Part shown: positions 51,571 to 64,000 of the stretch, piece after piece
Numbering within the stretch: position 1 is the first letter of the stretch
Layout: each line of letters starts with the position of its first letter
NCBI RefSeq assembly: GCF_026914265.1
Contig: NC_069130.1
Coordinates: forward strand, 124,001 to 188,000
DNA from: Mya arenaria
Lineage: Eukaryota > Mollusca > Bivalvia > Myida > Myidae
Length of the DNA stretch: 64,000 bases
Direction of reading: 5' to 3'
Position numbers and translations under genes: made by a program
Notes under the pieces: generated by a model
Databases searched by the model: none
What the model was told of the DNA's origin: nothing
What the model saw: only the letters and a program-made list of their open reading frames with translations

Positions 51571-53139
51571 CTATTAAACCTTTAATCATTGCATGAGTAT
51601 AGCAATAACTATACAATCGCGCAATGTATTATCATGAAAAATGATGCATACTGTATAAGTAGCAATATCCATCATTCTGTCTAAATTATTTCTTGAGATT
51701 TCCCATTGAATTCCAAAGTCAAAGTGAAATTATTTTTTCGTATCTCGCTAGGTTTATAAAGTCGAAGTCATTCCTTACATCAGCAAATTACCATTCGACT
51801 GAATGTTGTATTGCCGATATCTGGGGAATGTGTCCTATAGTCTCACAAAAGAAAATATTTAAAATTACACAAAAAAATGTGTGTGTACTTTTTTCACTGA
51901 CGATACAGTAATCCTTGATGGTTTACGGTCAAATGACAGCCAACGTCGTGTCACTTATGGTTCCAAAATGATAAAAAATACAAAGATTGTTGTTAGTTAA
52001 CATGGCGATATAACGCCATAATTTCTTTGATGATGGGTACAAGTAGACCGGAAAAAAGACATTTAATGCAGAAATAATCGAAGGTCGACTACCAGACCTT
52101 TAATCACGAACTATAAGGTTTGGCAGAAGCTGAGCTCTGGGGTTTAGGGCGGCGTGTGCTCAGGTAATTTCGTCCGCGAAGTGGGTTTTTTAGATATATG
52201 TGATCTCAACAAGTGTTTGAGTGAAACTCAATGTTATTTAAATTACATTCACATTTCGGTGATGAGTGTTTCGTCTAGACATTAAATTGAGAAAAAGATG
52301 ATGCCCATTTTGACACTTTTTGACACACCTCAAACAAGAGCTGAATTCTACATGTATTGTACATTCAACATACCATCCTTCTTTATGTTATCAAATGGTT
52401 AAACGTCATAACTTTTCATGTGCTATGTATCGTGCAATGAAGTGCTTATTCTGTTTATGCGCAGCATGGCATACTTTCATTGTTAAAATACTAGTCTAAC
52501 CTAATGTTGTTGTACTAAGCTTGTACTTTTAGTTTACAAAAATGAAATGATATGTTAGTTGCAATTTGTGCTTTTGAGATGATGCTGGTGATTAATAACT
52601 GTTTTTAATTTGTTACTTCCGTTCGTAAGTTGTTTTTGTTGTTTACTAGGGCTTACCAAAGTGCTGGAATGTTTGCGTACAAGTTTTACCACGCCTTTGA
52701 GTACTTCGCATGCGACTGCCTAAATAAGTGTATGCACGAAAAGACATTACAACTGAATCAACACAACATAAGTATCGACACTTCAGTCTACCGCTACCTT
52801 GAAACACATACTTGATGCAGTGAAGTGGCACTAAAATAGAACCACAACTTAAAACTAGTGCATACGCTTTAAATTGTACATTGTGTATGTTGGTTGCCCA
52901 TAACCCGTACTAACGTGAAACGATACACTTATCCGTGTTGGTCATATGTATTACCTTTATGAGCTTGTCCGTTTGGATGTCATAAGATGACCTGTTACAA
53001 AACCCAAATGCTCATTGTATAAACACATTCAGTTTAAGTTATTTTCATTTTACAAGGATTATGAAGAGGGCCATATATTAACTTAAGCAATGTCTCTCGC
53101 GTTGACACTATTCTCAGTATGCTACACGTGTGTGCGGTC
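51571..53139. other. Non-coding, nothing recognised
   Basis: Mixed AT-rich sequence with short open frames on both strands and no domain I recognise. Confidence 0.35.
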
Positions 53140-53270
53140 TTGTATTGTGGAGAAAACTAGAGTGCCCGGAGACAACCCAATTGTCCGGCTAGGTGACCAC
53201 CAACCAAACTCACATACGCCCAGGCCGGGAATCGAGCTCGGGCTGCCTTGAATAGAAGCGACAACCATTT
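53140..53270 (-). repeat. tRNA-related SINE-like fragment
   Basis: On the minus strand CCGAGCTCGATTCCCGG resembles a box B. It is followed by GGTTGGTGGTCACCTAGC and GACAATTGGGTTGTCTCCGG, an arrangement frequent in mollusc SINE-like repeats. The box A side is not recognisable, so the copy is truncated. Confidence 0.55.
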
Positions 53271-53472
53271 GAAGTCATAAACATTTTCTATTAAAAAAAC
53301 TCAGTGTATAATATGCTTATTTGTATTGGCAACTTTCAAACGTTTAAACCACTGGCACCGGATTTTCAAACTTAATCATTTTTTTAAATCACAAAAATCT
53401 TATAATTCAAATCTAAAAATTATAATACCGAGAATGTGAAAAAAATATTTTCTTATAAATATGCACTTTGTA

Positions 53473-53475
<3 letters not shown>

Positions 53476-53507
<32 letters not shown>
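53476..53507. repeat. AT dinucleotide microsatellite
   Basis: Tandem TA units just upstream of the third GGTACCGC motif. A second, shorter TA run lies at about 53,831-53,850. Confidence 0.9.
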
Positions 53508-53510
<3 letters not shown>

Positions 53511-53527
53511 ACTAGGTATGTTTAGCA

Positions 53528-53575
53528 AGGATTGTTAGGTACCGCCTTGGAACGGTCAGTAAAATGTAAATTTTA
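53528..53575 (+). repeat. GGTACCGC 60-bp motif, copy 3
   Basis: GGATTGTTAGGTACCGCCTT and the following 28 bases match copies 1 and 2. The GGGGGTTTAAACC end is missing here. Confidence 0.8.
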
Positions 53576-54320
53576 CAAACTGTTATTGTCCTCATTTTAT
53601 GTTCTTCCAAAAAAGGATTTTATGCTTCATTATCATCTCAAGCGAATGCCCGAGTACCATCGTAGATGGTGTGAAAACTATGAGAAACTCATTTTTTTCA
53701 AACTATATACAGAACATGTTCAACAAGTTTAACATTGTTTTTCGAATATTTATTTCATACAAGTGCTTTGACACAAAACTTAGACAAATGTGTTGTCTTT
53801 ATTAATATTTTATTTTCAAATCGAAAACAATATATATATATATATATATAGACATTTACGTGATAGAATATCATGCAGAAACATAAAATGAATTAGTTTT
53901 AAATGTTAAGCCAAATGGACAAGATAGAAATATCAGAACTCATCCAGGTGAAAAGACATGTAAACACGTACTTAATTTGCTTAAATTCATATTCAATTTG
54001 ATATTTAACAATACGTTCTACAGGAATAAAGTTACTACGCCACCAAAAAAAACCTTCTGTTTTAATAAACTTAAGTAAACACCACTTAAATTATGGTTTC
54101 ATTTTGCCAGACTTGTCACTGGTAATAAATTCTACTTTTCCGTATGTACGTTGATGTTTAAACTGATGGAGGTGAACAAGACATGCTTTTCTTATATCTC
54201 GTGGCAAGTCTTCTGTCGTCGTCATAAGTATACAAGTCTTAGAAAAAAAAATACCATGATGACACATTGAAACAACACATGATTTAAATCATTGATAATT
54301 ATTAATAATTGCCGGCTGTT

Positions 54321-54416
54321 TTATGCCTGCATACAGGAAAAGTTCACTTCAATGCATTTGTATGTTCCGACGCAGGGATCTTCATACACTCCATTATTTT
54401 CCACCAAGTAACATTG
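54321..54416 (-). pseudogene. Rhamnose-binding lectin, last exon only
   Basis: A 96-nt exon identical in length to exon 3 of the lectin gene at 60,107-61,886, with a matching ATCAACAG acceptor and a stop after MQA. It keeps C-Y-L, NNGVY and the DPC motif, but the usual YGDPC reads YEDPC. Exons 1 and 2 fall in two deletions relative to the right copy: flanking sequence joins directly near 54,840 and near 55,150. Without them no signal peptide or domain start exists, so this is a relic although the exon itself is open. Confidence 0.85.
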
Positions 54417-56159
54417 CTGTTGATAAAGAAACATATTGATAATATTATATTTGAAAACGGTCGTACTTCAAATCCATCACATGTATACACAATAAGTTAA
54501 AATTGCTTTACTCAGCAAAAACATATATATTAAATTATGTTTCTCCTTCCATGAAAAAAGCTAAGTGAAATGTGATACATACTCATATACTGCAAACTGT
54601 ACTGTTTTTTATATCCTTTAAAGGAGATCAAAATTCAATCGATCTTCTCTATCCGTTTCATACCGGTTGTCGAAGTCTTAAAAAGTTTAAACTTGTGTCT
54701 TATGGATTTGTATCGGTAGTTTTTCATATAAATATTAATGCGTCAGAAGGTGAGAAGATTCCAGGTGTAAATATGTTAGCCGCCCATTGAAGATACTTAT
54801 TATCTGATTGCGCATTTGATTCGACTCAGTTAAATGGCTGTCTGTCTGTATATAGGATCTTACATGATTTGCATAACAATAAAAAAACGAGTTAAGGAAT
54901 TACATGAACTTAGTTTCATAAATGTGTGTATTAAATGGCAACGTACGCATGATTATATTTCTCTCAGCATACATTAATTATCATTGTATATGTTATCGTT
55001 TGTAGCAAACTGACGCCAATGTTAAATAATTAACACAAATGGACTGTATTACATCGCGTATTGTCTGTAGAATACTCGAAGCAAAGAACGTTCTGTCCTG
55101 TTATATTTCGTTCCGTTCTGTTCTTCTTTGTTTTGTTGATTTTGTTTGGATTAGTTGAAAGCCTCCTTATATTTCTAGTGGCAAACCCGGACACTTCTGT
55201 GTTAGTGTTTATGTGTATGCTTTAATACATTTCTAGAAAGAGCATTTATAGATTTGTTATCTTACAGCTAATGTTAAAAAGACTTATTCACGTTATATAG
55301 GGTCTGGTATTGTGTAAACATTCCTCTATAATCTGAAACCAGTCCTTGAAACAATGATTACTTGTTATAAGAAGTTTAAATAACCGACACACTGTTCATA
55401 CATGCTAGAATAAGCGTACAAGAATTCTTCTTTTCCTCCGACATCAAAAGTATTTAGCAGTTTAAACTTTGACTGATATAGAGCGTAATCTACTTTAACT
55501 TCTGTTCAATTGAATATATGTCTACAACTGCTTAGTATTCAAAAATATTAATGCAAATGACTAAATCAAGACACATTTTTAAAAAATTGTTCGCCAGTAT
55601 AATTTCAATTCGTGATCGAGTTTCTTTAACATCGCCTTATGTTAATTACGTTCTGATTGATTTCAAACGGATCCTACTTTACGGACTACTTTATACAACA
55701 CCTTGCAAAACGCAAGAGTACAAATTATTTTTTTCTTAAGTGCATTTAGTTTAAACAAAAGTAGAAGGTTTATACCGCGTGTATATGACCAACATTTGCC
55801 CCTTGTTTGTACGCCCTTATATTTTAATTGTTTTGAATATACCAGAAATGCTTTTGTTAATATCGCAGGAAATAGTAGTTTCTATTTAGAAGATACTTTG
55901 CTGTTTATTATAAAAAAGCATACATACCGTATATCAGTGTCATACCAAACAACTAAAGTATTTTTTTCCAAACCTACTGTTTCCACAAGAAATTTGGTAG
56001 ATAGTTCGGGGTTTCTTTGACTTTATTGTTATAGGTATTAAGTTAAATTATGTCTGAATATCATCTTCTACTTCAAAACAGCGCAAATTGGTCTTGAATT
56101 ACACGAACCTTTGCGTAATATAAATAAACATTGAACCATCTTTAAGAAGCAAGAAACTA

Positions 56160-56890
56160 CCAATAAGATGTACTTTAAAAGAAAAATTAACATATGTCAG
56201 ATGGCAAATAAGGCAAATAAGGACGAGAAATGTCGGGAAACAAACAGTCAGAACAAAACACGTTAGATGACAATAAGACATTAGGTTCAGGAATGAACGG
56301 AAAACGGTCTGAACAGAACATGTCACATGGCAACATAAACTTTAGCATCGGATAGTTCGGGAAAAGGTCAGAATATAACATGTAAGATGCAATGAAATAC
56401 ATTAGGGTAGAGGCAGGTCGGAAAACGGTCAGAACAAAACAATTTAGTTGGGAATGAAAAATATCAGGGTCGAGATAGGCCGGAAAATGGTCAGAATGAA
56501 ACATGTCAGATGGCAATGAAATCATACAGGTCGAGATTAGCCGAAAAATGGTTAGAATGAAACATGTCAGATGGCAATGAAATCATACAGGTCGAGATTA
56601 GCCGAAAAATGGTCAGAATGAAACATGTCAGATGGCAATGAAATCATACAGGTCGAGATTAGCCGAAAAATGGTTAGAATGAAACATGTCAGATGGCAAT
56701 GAAATACATTACGGTATATGCAGGTCGGAAAACGGTCAGAACAAAACAATTTAGTTTGGAATGAAAAATATCAGGGTCGAGATAGGCCGAAAAATGGTTA
56801 GAATGAAACATGTCAGATGGCAATAAAAACATAAGGGTCGAGCTAGTTCGGAAAAGGGTCAAAATAAAATATGTCAGATTCGAATAAAAA
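56160..56890. repeat. 61-bp minisatellite C, about 11-12 copies
   Basis: Three near-identical units (about 56,500-56,690) contain GAATGAAACATGTCAGATGG and ACAGGTCGAGATTAGCCG. Degenerate units flank them. The right duplication copy has only a short counterpart at 62,940-63,050, so the array expanded after duplication or shrank on the right. Confidence 0.9.
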
Positions 56891-57710
56891 CATTAGCCTC
56901 GAGATTTCCCACAGAATTATTATTTTAAAACTTTTCGGCAAAAGTGGGTAAAAAGTAAACACATATCTTTTTAAAGCATATTGCAAATACATACAATTAC
57001 GAGGAATGGACGAAACAGTATTTAAATATTTGATTGCAACACACTCACTTACTAGTACACTTTTGTTATCGGTTTGAATTTCAAAGTTCACAACAATTTA
57101 CTCTTAAGAGTGATCGGGTTTGACACATCTCAAGCATATAAATGATATGCGTATCTAGAAACAACACAAATACAACTTCGAGGGATGCTTAATCTTAAGA
57201 AAACCAATTCGATAAGAGCAGTTAACTCTCTTCATATTATCTGTTGGCCATACTACCTTTCCCGCGATATTTGATCGGGCCGTGTCATTTTACTCTGGAT
57301 GTTGACAGTTTCATTTGACTTTTAATGAGGTGTTTTGCCCGACCCAGGGACGGCGAAATTGTAACCGCGACCATTAAAATACAATTGCATTTTTCATTCT
57401 GTTTCAACAGTTGACGTTTACATTGGTTTTATATCGTAGTTGGATCGTAAAGTATATTGACATGTTGTTTTACCTAACGACTAGGTGAAATAAATTTTGA
57501 AATTAAGCCTATATTCATCAAGAATCATGTTTTTGTTTAAAGGGAGTGAAATACCTGATGTGAAATCAGTAGTTAACAAGATATTCTTGTTAAATTGTTA
57601 TCGAATTAAAGCTGATTTCAATGAAACCTTTTTGTTTTATGTTTTGATTACTACATATTTTACGTACAAGTGTGAGGATGCCTGTTTATTCAATTAAGTG
57701 AGTTCTTACT

Positions 57711-59684
57711 TTGATTTCACTTCTGGCGATACCCCCGAATGTATTTATTATATGGTTAGCATTTGCCGCCATGTTGTGTTGCGTCTGTTGTTTTATATAT
57801 GTGTGGCCTTGATCCTTGTTACGTTAAAGAGGATTTTGGTAAAATTTTAAACTACTGGACTTGTCCCTGTAAACTATATGTAATCATGTCAATTCGCAGT
57901 TGAAAAGGTTGAATGTCTCTTTCAATGATGCAGATTTTCACCCGCAAAGGTAAACCAGTCATAAAAGGCATACTATATTAAGGTTTCAATAAACAGCTGT
58001 ATCCATGAAGCAAATTGGTAATATTAACTTTATTAACATAAATCAAAAGAAAATAAACAAAAAATAACAATCATTAATCAAAAATGAAATAAATATAACA
58101 AAAAATCAGACGAGATTAAAAAAGAATTCTTCAAAAATTAGGATTTTTCACTAAATTGATGTGTGGCACTAAGAGTTTTATGAAAGGGTCCGAACTCTTC
58201 CATTTTAACGTCGTAGATACCGGAATAAAGCGTTAATCAAGGATAGTTTTCGCAGAATCTAACGTTTGGGTTTTTATTGAGCATTTGATATATCTAAAGG
58301 CTGTTAAAATTAGAGCGGTGCTTACAATGCATCATGTTGTAATATGCGATAATGAGTAAATCATGAACGTCGTTCAAATATATACTAACTGCTGGAGTGA
58401 TTTGGTGTCGTCAATTTTATGCATAAATTGTTTAAACAGAACCTTATTGAACACGCTTGTGGTTGAAAAGTATCATAAAAATGCATCTAAACATTTTTGC
58501 TGCATACTTTGTATTCAATGATTATTTAAAAATGTATATACAGTTCGTAACATTCCAAGCTCTTTATCTGGCATCCGCATTATTCACCAGATTCACCAAA
58601 TATTATTATAATAGTCTGCACAAAAATGCCAAGCTTCGATTTCACCACAGGTATGAGTACAGCTTGTATTTATCAGATAAGTACAATTTGCAAGACATTT
58701 ATCATGTTTGTTCGCACCAAACCTAGCAATTCTCGTCGATCTTATAAAAATAGTTAACATATTCTTAGATCAAACTTGTGAGGAGTATATTTGGATTAGT
58801 AATTATGTTTCTTAAGTTACATGGATATTGAATGACGAGTATCACCTTGATTCGTCATGATACATACGTATTAATGATTATATGACATTGTTTTGAGCTT
58901 CACCTTTACGCGAAGATATTGAGCATCGATTCCCCATCACTAATCATGAAGACAAACTGTTATTGCGCTCATATTATGTTCTTTGTAACTGCTTGAGTCT
59001 TTGTTTGGCATATTTCTTTCTTGCCTTTTTATTCCAGAAAGTCTAGAAAGTTGTAAAAATAGATCCAATAAGCTTACAAATATTCCGACTTTTTCAAGTA
59101 TTACGTTCAATTGATTTGAGTAGTTACATACTAGTTCCAGATTAAGCGTTGACTGCGTATCATCAGTCAATCACAATGTAGTTTACATTCTTAGTCAGTA
59201 AGTAGATATTAAGTAAACGTTCGTTTATTTTTAAACGAAGGTTCGCTCGATGCGCACGAGCCAGCCTGCCTTGTTTATCAATAAGATAACTATATAAGAT
59301 TTCTGTAACTTAGTAGCATCACGGACATATACATGTCCGTGTTACTATTTTGTCACTTAGGATATCTCACTGCGGATCCTTAATCGAAGTTATTATTAAA
59401 ATGTCCGTACATCCAAATTTCAAGACGGAATTCGATTGGTCATACTGATTGCAAATTGGGAAGTGAATTTTGAGGTGCATCTCTATTTTAGGGTATGAAA
59501 ATAGAATTGTGCCTCTGTATTTCAATATTCAACATTAAATGTAAAGGTATTCATATATGTTAGGTTGACTACTAGTGCAATCATTGTTTTTGTTTCGTAT
59601 GGAAAAAATTAAGTTTGTCTCTGTCTATACAGTACGGCAAAACGAACACAATTATACTCTACTGATTTGAATGATTTATTTCAA
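57711..59684. other. Spacer between the two lectin-locus copies
   Basis: About 2 kb with no recognised gene. An 89-codon open frame at 58,457-58,726 shows no known domain. Confidence 0.4.
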
Positions 59685-60106
59685 TTATAAACAGAACATG
59701 TTTAACCAATTTAACATTATGGTTGGAAGATGGATTGCATGAAAGTACCCTGACATGTTGCATAATAAAAGTATTTTCTTAACTCCTGTTTAAGGCAATA
59801 CGAACAAAACAATTTTAAAAAAAATCTAAACAATCACTTATAACAAAATCATAGGATAGAAATGCATAAATTGAATAATTGAATGCGGGTGCGAATTAAA
59901 GCCAATAGAGAAAATTATCAGATCAGGAGAATATACATAAAAAACACATGTTATGTTAAATACCATTTTTATCTCGTGGCAATTCTGTCGTCGTCTTCAT
60001 AGAAGGCAAAGTGACATTTTTATTGGTATATCAGTTTAAGCATTGTTTATATCATGATGACTCACTGATACAACACATTGTTTACATATATCATCATCCA
60101 GCTGTT

Positions 60107-61886
60107 TTATGCCTGCACACATGAGAACTTCACTTCAATGTATTTGTACGTTCCACGGCAAGGATCTCCATACACTCCATTATTTGCCGCCAAGTAGCAT
60201 CGCTGTTGATAGAAACAAACGTATTAACGATGTAATGTTTGAAAGGTTGTACTACAAATCTATCACCAGTTTAAAAAAAGTCAATCTTGTTTTACTCCGC
60301 ACAAGTTTGTGACTACATTATGTCGTTTATCCTTTAACAAAACCTTAGTGCAACGTCATGATGACCCACGTTTTGCGAACTGTATTGTTAATTTTATATC
60401 CTTAATAGGATGTGAACAAAATTTAAATCGCTCACATCCATGTTCGATTTTGTAAAATTCAGTTTTATCAAATTCTGAATGCGTGGGAATGTGGACGTGT
60501 TGAGGTGGAAAATATGGCAGCCCCTAACCGAAGTTAGTTACTACCTGAATGCGTATTTGAAAATGATCCGTCTCAGGTTAATGACAGCCCGGGGCTAGTT
60601 ACAACCAGAAGCAAATTTGAGAATATTTCATTTCAGGTAAATGCCTATCCGGGGTTTTTGACCACCAGACAGCTTACTTGAGAATGAATCGTCATAGTTA
60701 ACTGGAGTTTGCTACTATCAAACTGCCCGCTTTGGTTACTTTCAAAGATATGGTTTTAAACAAATATACATGTACCTGTTCATTGTGGCAAGCATTCTTG
60801 ATTTTGTTGAAGGAGCCAGATGCGCGGCAATTCTGGTCGGAAGTGACGGCATGGGGACAGATACTTCCATTGTGTGTTCTTCCGTAGTAAGCGTTATAAA
60901 CTGCTATCTTCTGGCCAGGAGGACACTGGATGTAACCTTTCGAACCCTCGCATAAAATCGCATCTCCCGAAACTGATGTGGTAAGCAAAAAATATTTGTT
61001 ATTTTTTATTTATACTAGCTCAAATGTGAAGACAGACGAAAGCTGATATAGATCAATCTGAACACGCTTAAAATTAGAATCCAGTATTGGTTAATTTTAA
61101 AGGTCATAAAAGGTATCCTTGATGAAAATCGAACACGTAACCGTGTACAATGTAAAATGTATAAAGGATCTTACATGATTTGCATACAAATATAAAACTA
61201 ATGTCAAATCGATTTAAGGCAAGATATAAGCTTAGATTCATAAACGTGTATATTAAATGGCAACGAGCGTACGATAATAGTTCCCTCATCATACGTTCAT
61301 CATCATTTCATCGGTTAAACGTTTGTCGCTATATAAGTAGGGCAAACCGACGTCAGTGTTAAAATATATAACACTAGTGCATTATAATACATCGCGTATT
61401 GTGTGTATTACACTCGAAACATAGATCTTTCTGCCCTGTTCTGTTCTGTTTTTGTTTTGTTTTGTTGTTTTATTCTGCGTTTTTATCAGTCACATACGGT
61501 ATTTTGTATTTAAATCTCGAACACATTATAGTAAGCTTACATAATAAAGGTGTCATGCAGATATATTAAGACAGAAGTGGCAATGATTATCAACTCGAGT
61601 TTAGCCTTTGTGATTAATAACATACTTGCACATTGCAAAAAAATGTAAATACAGCAATTCGTATTCACATGAAACTGAGGTCAAAGTAAACTAGGCAACA
61701 CTAAGAATAATTAATAAAGCATACATTAGATCACGTTAAAAATGAATGCATAATATATTACTGCGTTTAAATGTGATCAACAAGCAAATTAAATATCAAA
61801 TACAATTTATTTATGCGTTAAAACATACCTGAGCTCACAGCTAGAACTGCACAAACGGCAAACAGAAATACAGCAACTGTGTACAT
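60107..61886 (-). CDS. Secreted rhamnose-binding lectin, single domain (join of 61886..61829, 60972..60776, 60202..60107)
   Basis: A three-exon gene encoding 116 residues. Exon 1 (58 nt) gives the signal peptide MYTVAVFLFAVCAVLAVSS; its GTATG donor leaves phase 1. Exon 2 (197 nt, acceptor CACATCAG) and exon 3 (96 nt, acceptor ATCAACAG) encode one SUEL/rhamnose-binding lectin domain at about 24-116. Eight cysteines (27, 36, 58, 68, 81, 87, 100, 113) fit the family's four disulfides, and the hallmark motifs AYYGR (47-51) and YGDPC (96-100) are present. Such lectins bind L-rhamnose or D-galactose and are secreted; in molluscs and fish they are linked to microbial recognition. Introns are 856 and 573 nt. 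Frame and phase agree at both joins. The length is that of a one-domain lectin. A degraded second copy lies at 54,321-54,416. Sugar specificity cannot be told from the sequence. Confidence 0.92.
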
Positions 61887-62939
61887 TTTTTAACTTTTTT
61901 TAAAAATGTTTTCTACTACTTGAAATCGTCTTGTGTTGTTTGGATTTGTTGAAAGCCTCCTTATATTTATAGTGGCAAACCCGGACACTTCTGCGTTAGT
62001 GTTTATTTGTATGCTTAAAAACACTTCTAAGAATAAACATTTGTTATCTTACCGCTAACGTTAAAGAGACTCATTCACGTTTTACAGGCTCTGATATTGT
62101 GAAAACATTCCTTTTGTGTGTATTCTGAAATAAGTCCTTGAAACAATGGTAAATTGTCATTGGAAGTTTAAGTAACATACAGACCGTTCGTACATACTAG
62201 AATAAGCATACGAGCATTCTTCTTTTTCCCAAAATAATACATATTTAGCAGTTTGAAATTTGTCTGATATGCAGCCTCATTTGATTAAACGTCTGTTAAA
62301 TTAAGTATGTGTCTGTTGCTGTTTAGTATTCGAATACAATAATGTAATCGACTTAATTAAGACAACTTTTGTAAACTTGAGTGCCGGTATTCTTATAATT
62401 TGTAAGCGAGTAACTTTAACATCGCTATACGTTAACATCAATTTGCTTGATTTCAAGCGGATCTTTCTGTTCGCTTTACTTATTAAAATAACACCTTGCA
62501 AAACATGTCATATTTTATTTGACAAATTGAATCAATTTAATTTGTGGTTAGCCTTATTTGAATTTAGTTGTTCCACGATATCATCTGTAGATAAAACCAA
62601 AAATACTTCTGAAGTATAAATGTTTATTACACTAAAATGCTGTCTTGAGTGCAGTTTATTTATACAGAAAATCCATACGTAGTAGCTTAATACCGCGTGT
62701 TTGTTATAAAAAGTACGTACCGTATAACAATATCAGCCAAAACTATTCAGGTGTTTGTTTCCGAAATTACTGTTAACACAACATATAGGTTAGGTAGTTC
62801 GGAGTTTATTTGATTGTGTTATTATTGTTGTTTAGTTCAGTTGTATCTAAATATCATCGTCTGCTTCAAACCGCACATTGGTCTTGATAAACACGAATTT
62901 TGTCGTTATATAAATAAAAATTGAGGCGTCAATAAAAAA

Positions 62940-63050
62940 ACTTTGTCAGATAGGTCAGGAGAAGGTCGAAATAAAATAAGTCAGATGTCAGTGAATGAGA
63001 TAAAGGTCGAGGCAGGTCGGAAAACGGTAAGAGCACAAAAGTCATAGGGT
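62940..63050. repeat. Minisatellite C remnant in the right duplication copy
   Basis: About two degenerate units with AAATAAAATAAGTCAGATG and GTCGAGGCAGGTCGGAAAACGG match the units at 56,160-56,890. Confidence 0.65.
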
Positions 63051-63295
63051 AATGACTATCAATAGAGTCGTGAACTTGTGAAGCCTGAAACAAACAGCAT
63101 GTTTTGCTGCGCCTTTTTTAAAAATTAAAAAGGTAACAGAAAATTAGCTAAGCTTCGTTTCGAAGGGGGAGGAGGCATAATTACGATGAATACGATGAAG
63201 CCTATTTTTTAATGTTGCAGTTTTATATTTAGAAATACGTCGAGGTATGATTACGCCTGCTTATTTAGTAGCGTGGGTTCTTACTTAGATTTCAC

Positions 63296-64000
63296 TGAGT
63301 AAATGATGTAACAGACACATGGACATTGTCATCGAGTATGTTATTATACAGTTCAATGGCAAAAAGGACAGACAATCTGTAAGACAATCTGAGTGTTTTT
63401 CACATTATCGAACCTTATTTGTTTGCTTTTTTGTAGAAAAGTTCTGCCGAGAAAATAAATCTGTTGATTTATTATCCTTAAACTGTCAATTTACGAGTAC
63501 TAAAGGACCTAAGAACGCCCAGAATACACCAGGGCCCCGTTTCATTAATGGTCGCATCAATAAATATATATTTTTCTTTTATTTATTTATTTTTTTTGTG
63601 GGGGGGGGGCGCCAGGTGCGTTCCCCTATAGCTGTTAGTGGTTAGTAACTCAATACCAAGAACAACAAAGTTTCTTCATTATATTTATCGATTTTACTTC
63701 GTTTCGAACAGTAAGAATTTAGCAATACAGTGAACTCGTAAATAAGAAATGTATTGTTATGCTGAGTGCAGAGTGACCGTTGTTTTCTGTTATAAATATG
63801 CCTTAATCTGTATACCAATTGCATTGAATCATTGTAAATTCATATTTCATGTGGACTTTCATTAATGATTTGCTTGATAACGGAGAAGAAGAGCCAAAAT
63901 GATAGAGTTTCAATTTGTTAATGATTTGAGATTTTAAATACGCCGCCTTTTCATTCGACCAGTCAAATCACATGTTACAAACTGAGCGAAAAACAACAAC
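63296..64000. other. Non-coding end of the window
   Basis: Contains a run of ten G at about 63,600 following a T-rich tract. A 108-codon open frame (63,319-63,645) runs into this low-complexity sequence and shows no domain. Confidence 0.4.

Larger units (their letters stand above)
53690..57710. repeat. Lectin-locus segmental duplication, left copy
   Basis: The stretch aligns in order with 59,685-63,295. Shared landmarks include ATACAGAACATGTT near the start, GGATCTTACATGATTTGCATA, GAAAGCCTCCTTATATTT, GCAAACCCGGACACTTCTG and TTCTTACTT...GATTTCACT near the end. The left copy lacks two blocks present on the right, each about 450-600 bp. Those blocks contain lectin exons 1 and 2. Confidence 0.8.
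59685..63295. repeat. Lectin-locus segmental duplication, right copy
   Basis: This copy carries the complete lectin gene. Order and orientation match the left copy at 53,690-57,710, so the duplication is direct. Substitutions and indels throughout show that it is not very recent. Confidence 0.8.

Noticed and set aside
55551-56020. Open frames of 62 and 105 codons in the left lectin-locus copy
   Set aside because: The matching part of the right copy (about 62,340-62,620) does not conserve the frames, so they are not genes.
60770-60955. Plus-strand open frame with a hydrophobic start
   Set aside because: It is the antisense shadow of lectin exon 2.

Overview
The window looks like nuclear DNA of an invertebrate animal, most likely a bivalve mollusc. 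It is AT-rich, has short spliced exons in long non-coding stretches, and carries RING-less TRIM-like genes (B-boxes, coiled coil, beta-propeller), a rhamnose-binding lectin, a DIRS-type retroelement, an ISL2EU-type DNA transposon and tRNA-derived SINE heads. The species is an inference; no marker gene fixes it.

The main theme from 1 to about 49,100 is a minus-strand array of a duplicated TRIM-like unit. Two units look complete (13,044-14,988 and 27,564-29,647). Each has an 892-nt first exon (two B-boxes, coiled coil), a phase-1 intron with an AAT microsatellite against the acceptor, and an 812-nt second exon (propeller), giving 567 residues. A third (509-1,403) is a first exon with two single-base shifts. 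Two more (38,946-39,292 and 47,710-48,230) are second-exon fragments. Homologous 5' and 3' flanks, with minisatellites beyond some 3' ends, show that the duplicated unit is larger than the gene.

Mobile DNA sits between the units. A broken DIRS-type fossil covers about 4,500-8,960, and a second gag-like scrap lies at 31,590-31,940. A 4.75-kb ISL2EU-type transposon (41,955-46,701) has matched terminal inverted repeats and sits inside a 35-bp minisatellite. It carries two convergent broken genes, a THAP/DDE transposase and a SWIM-motif protein of the YqaJ-partner type. A small transposase fragment of the same family lies near 9,200. Two foldback hairpins, three SINE-like heads, a 34-bp minisatellite of about 84 copies (24,141-27,010) and several dispersed repeats fill much of the rest.

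From about 53,690 to 63,295 a second duplication holds a secreted lectin locus in two copies. The right copy (60,107-61,886, minus) is a complete three-exon gene for a 116-residue protein with a signal peptide and one rhamnose-binding lectin domain. The left copy keeps only the last exon. Both gene families belong to groups linked to innate recognition in molluscs, but nothing here shows that they act together. The remaining non-coding stretches are listed with what can be seen in them.
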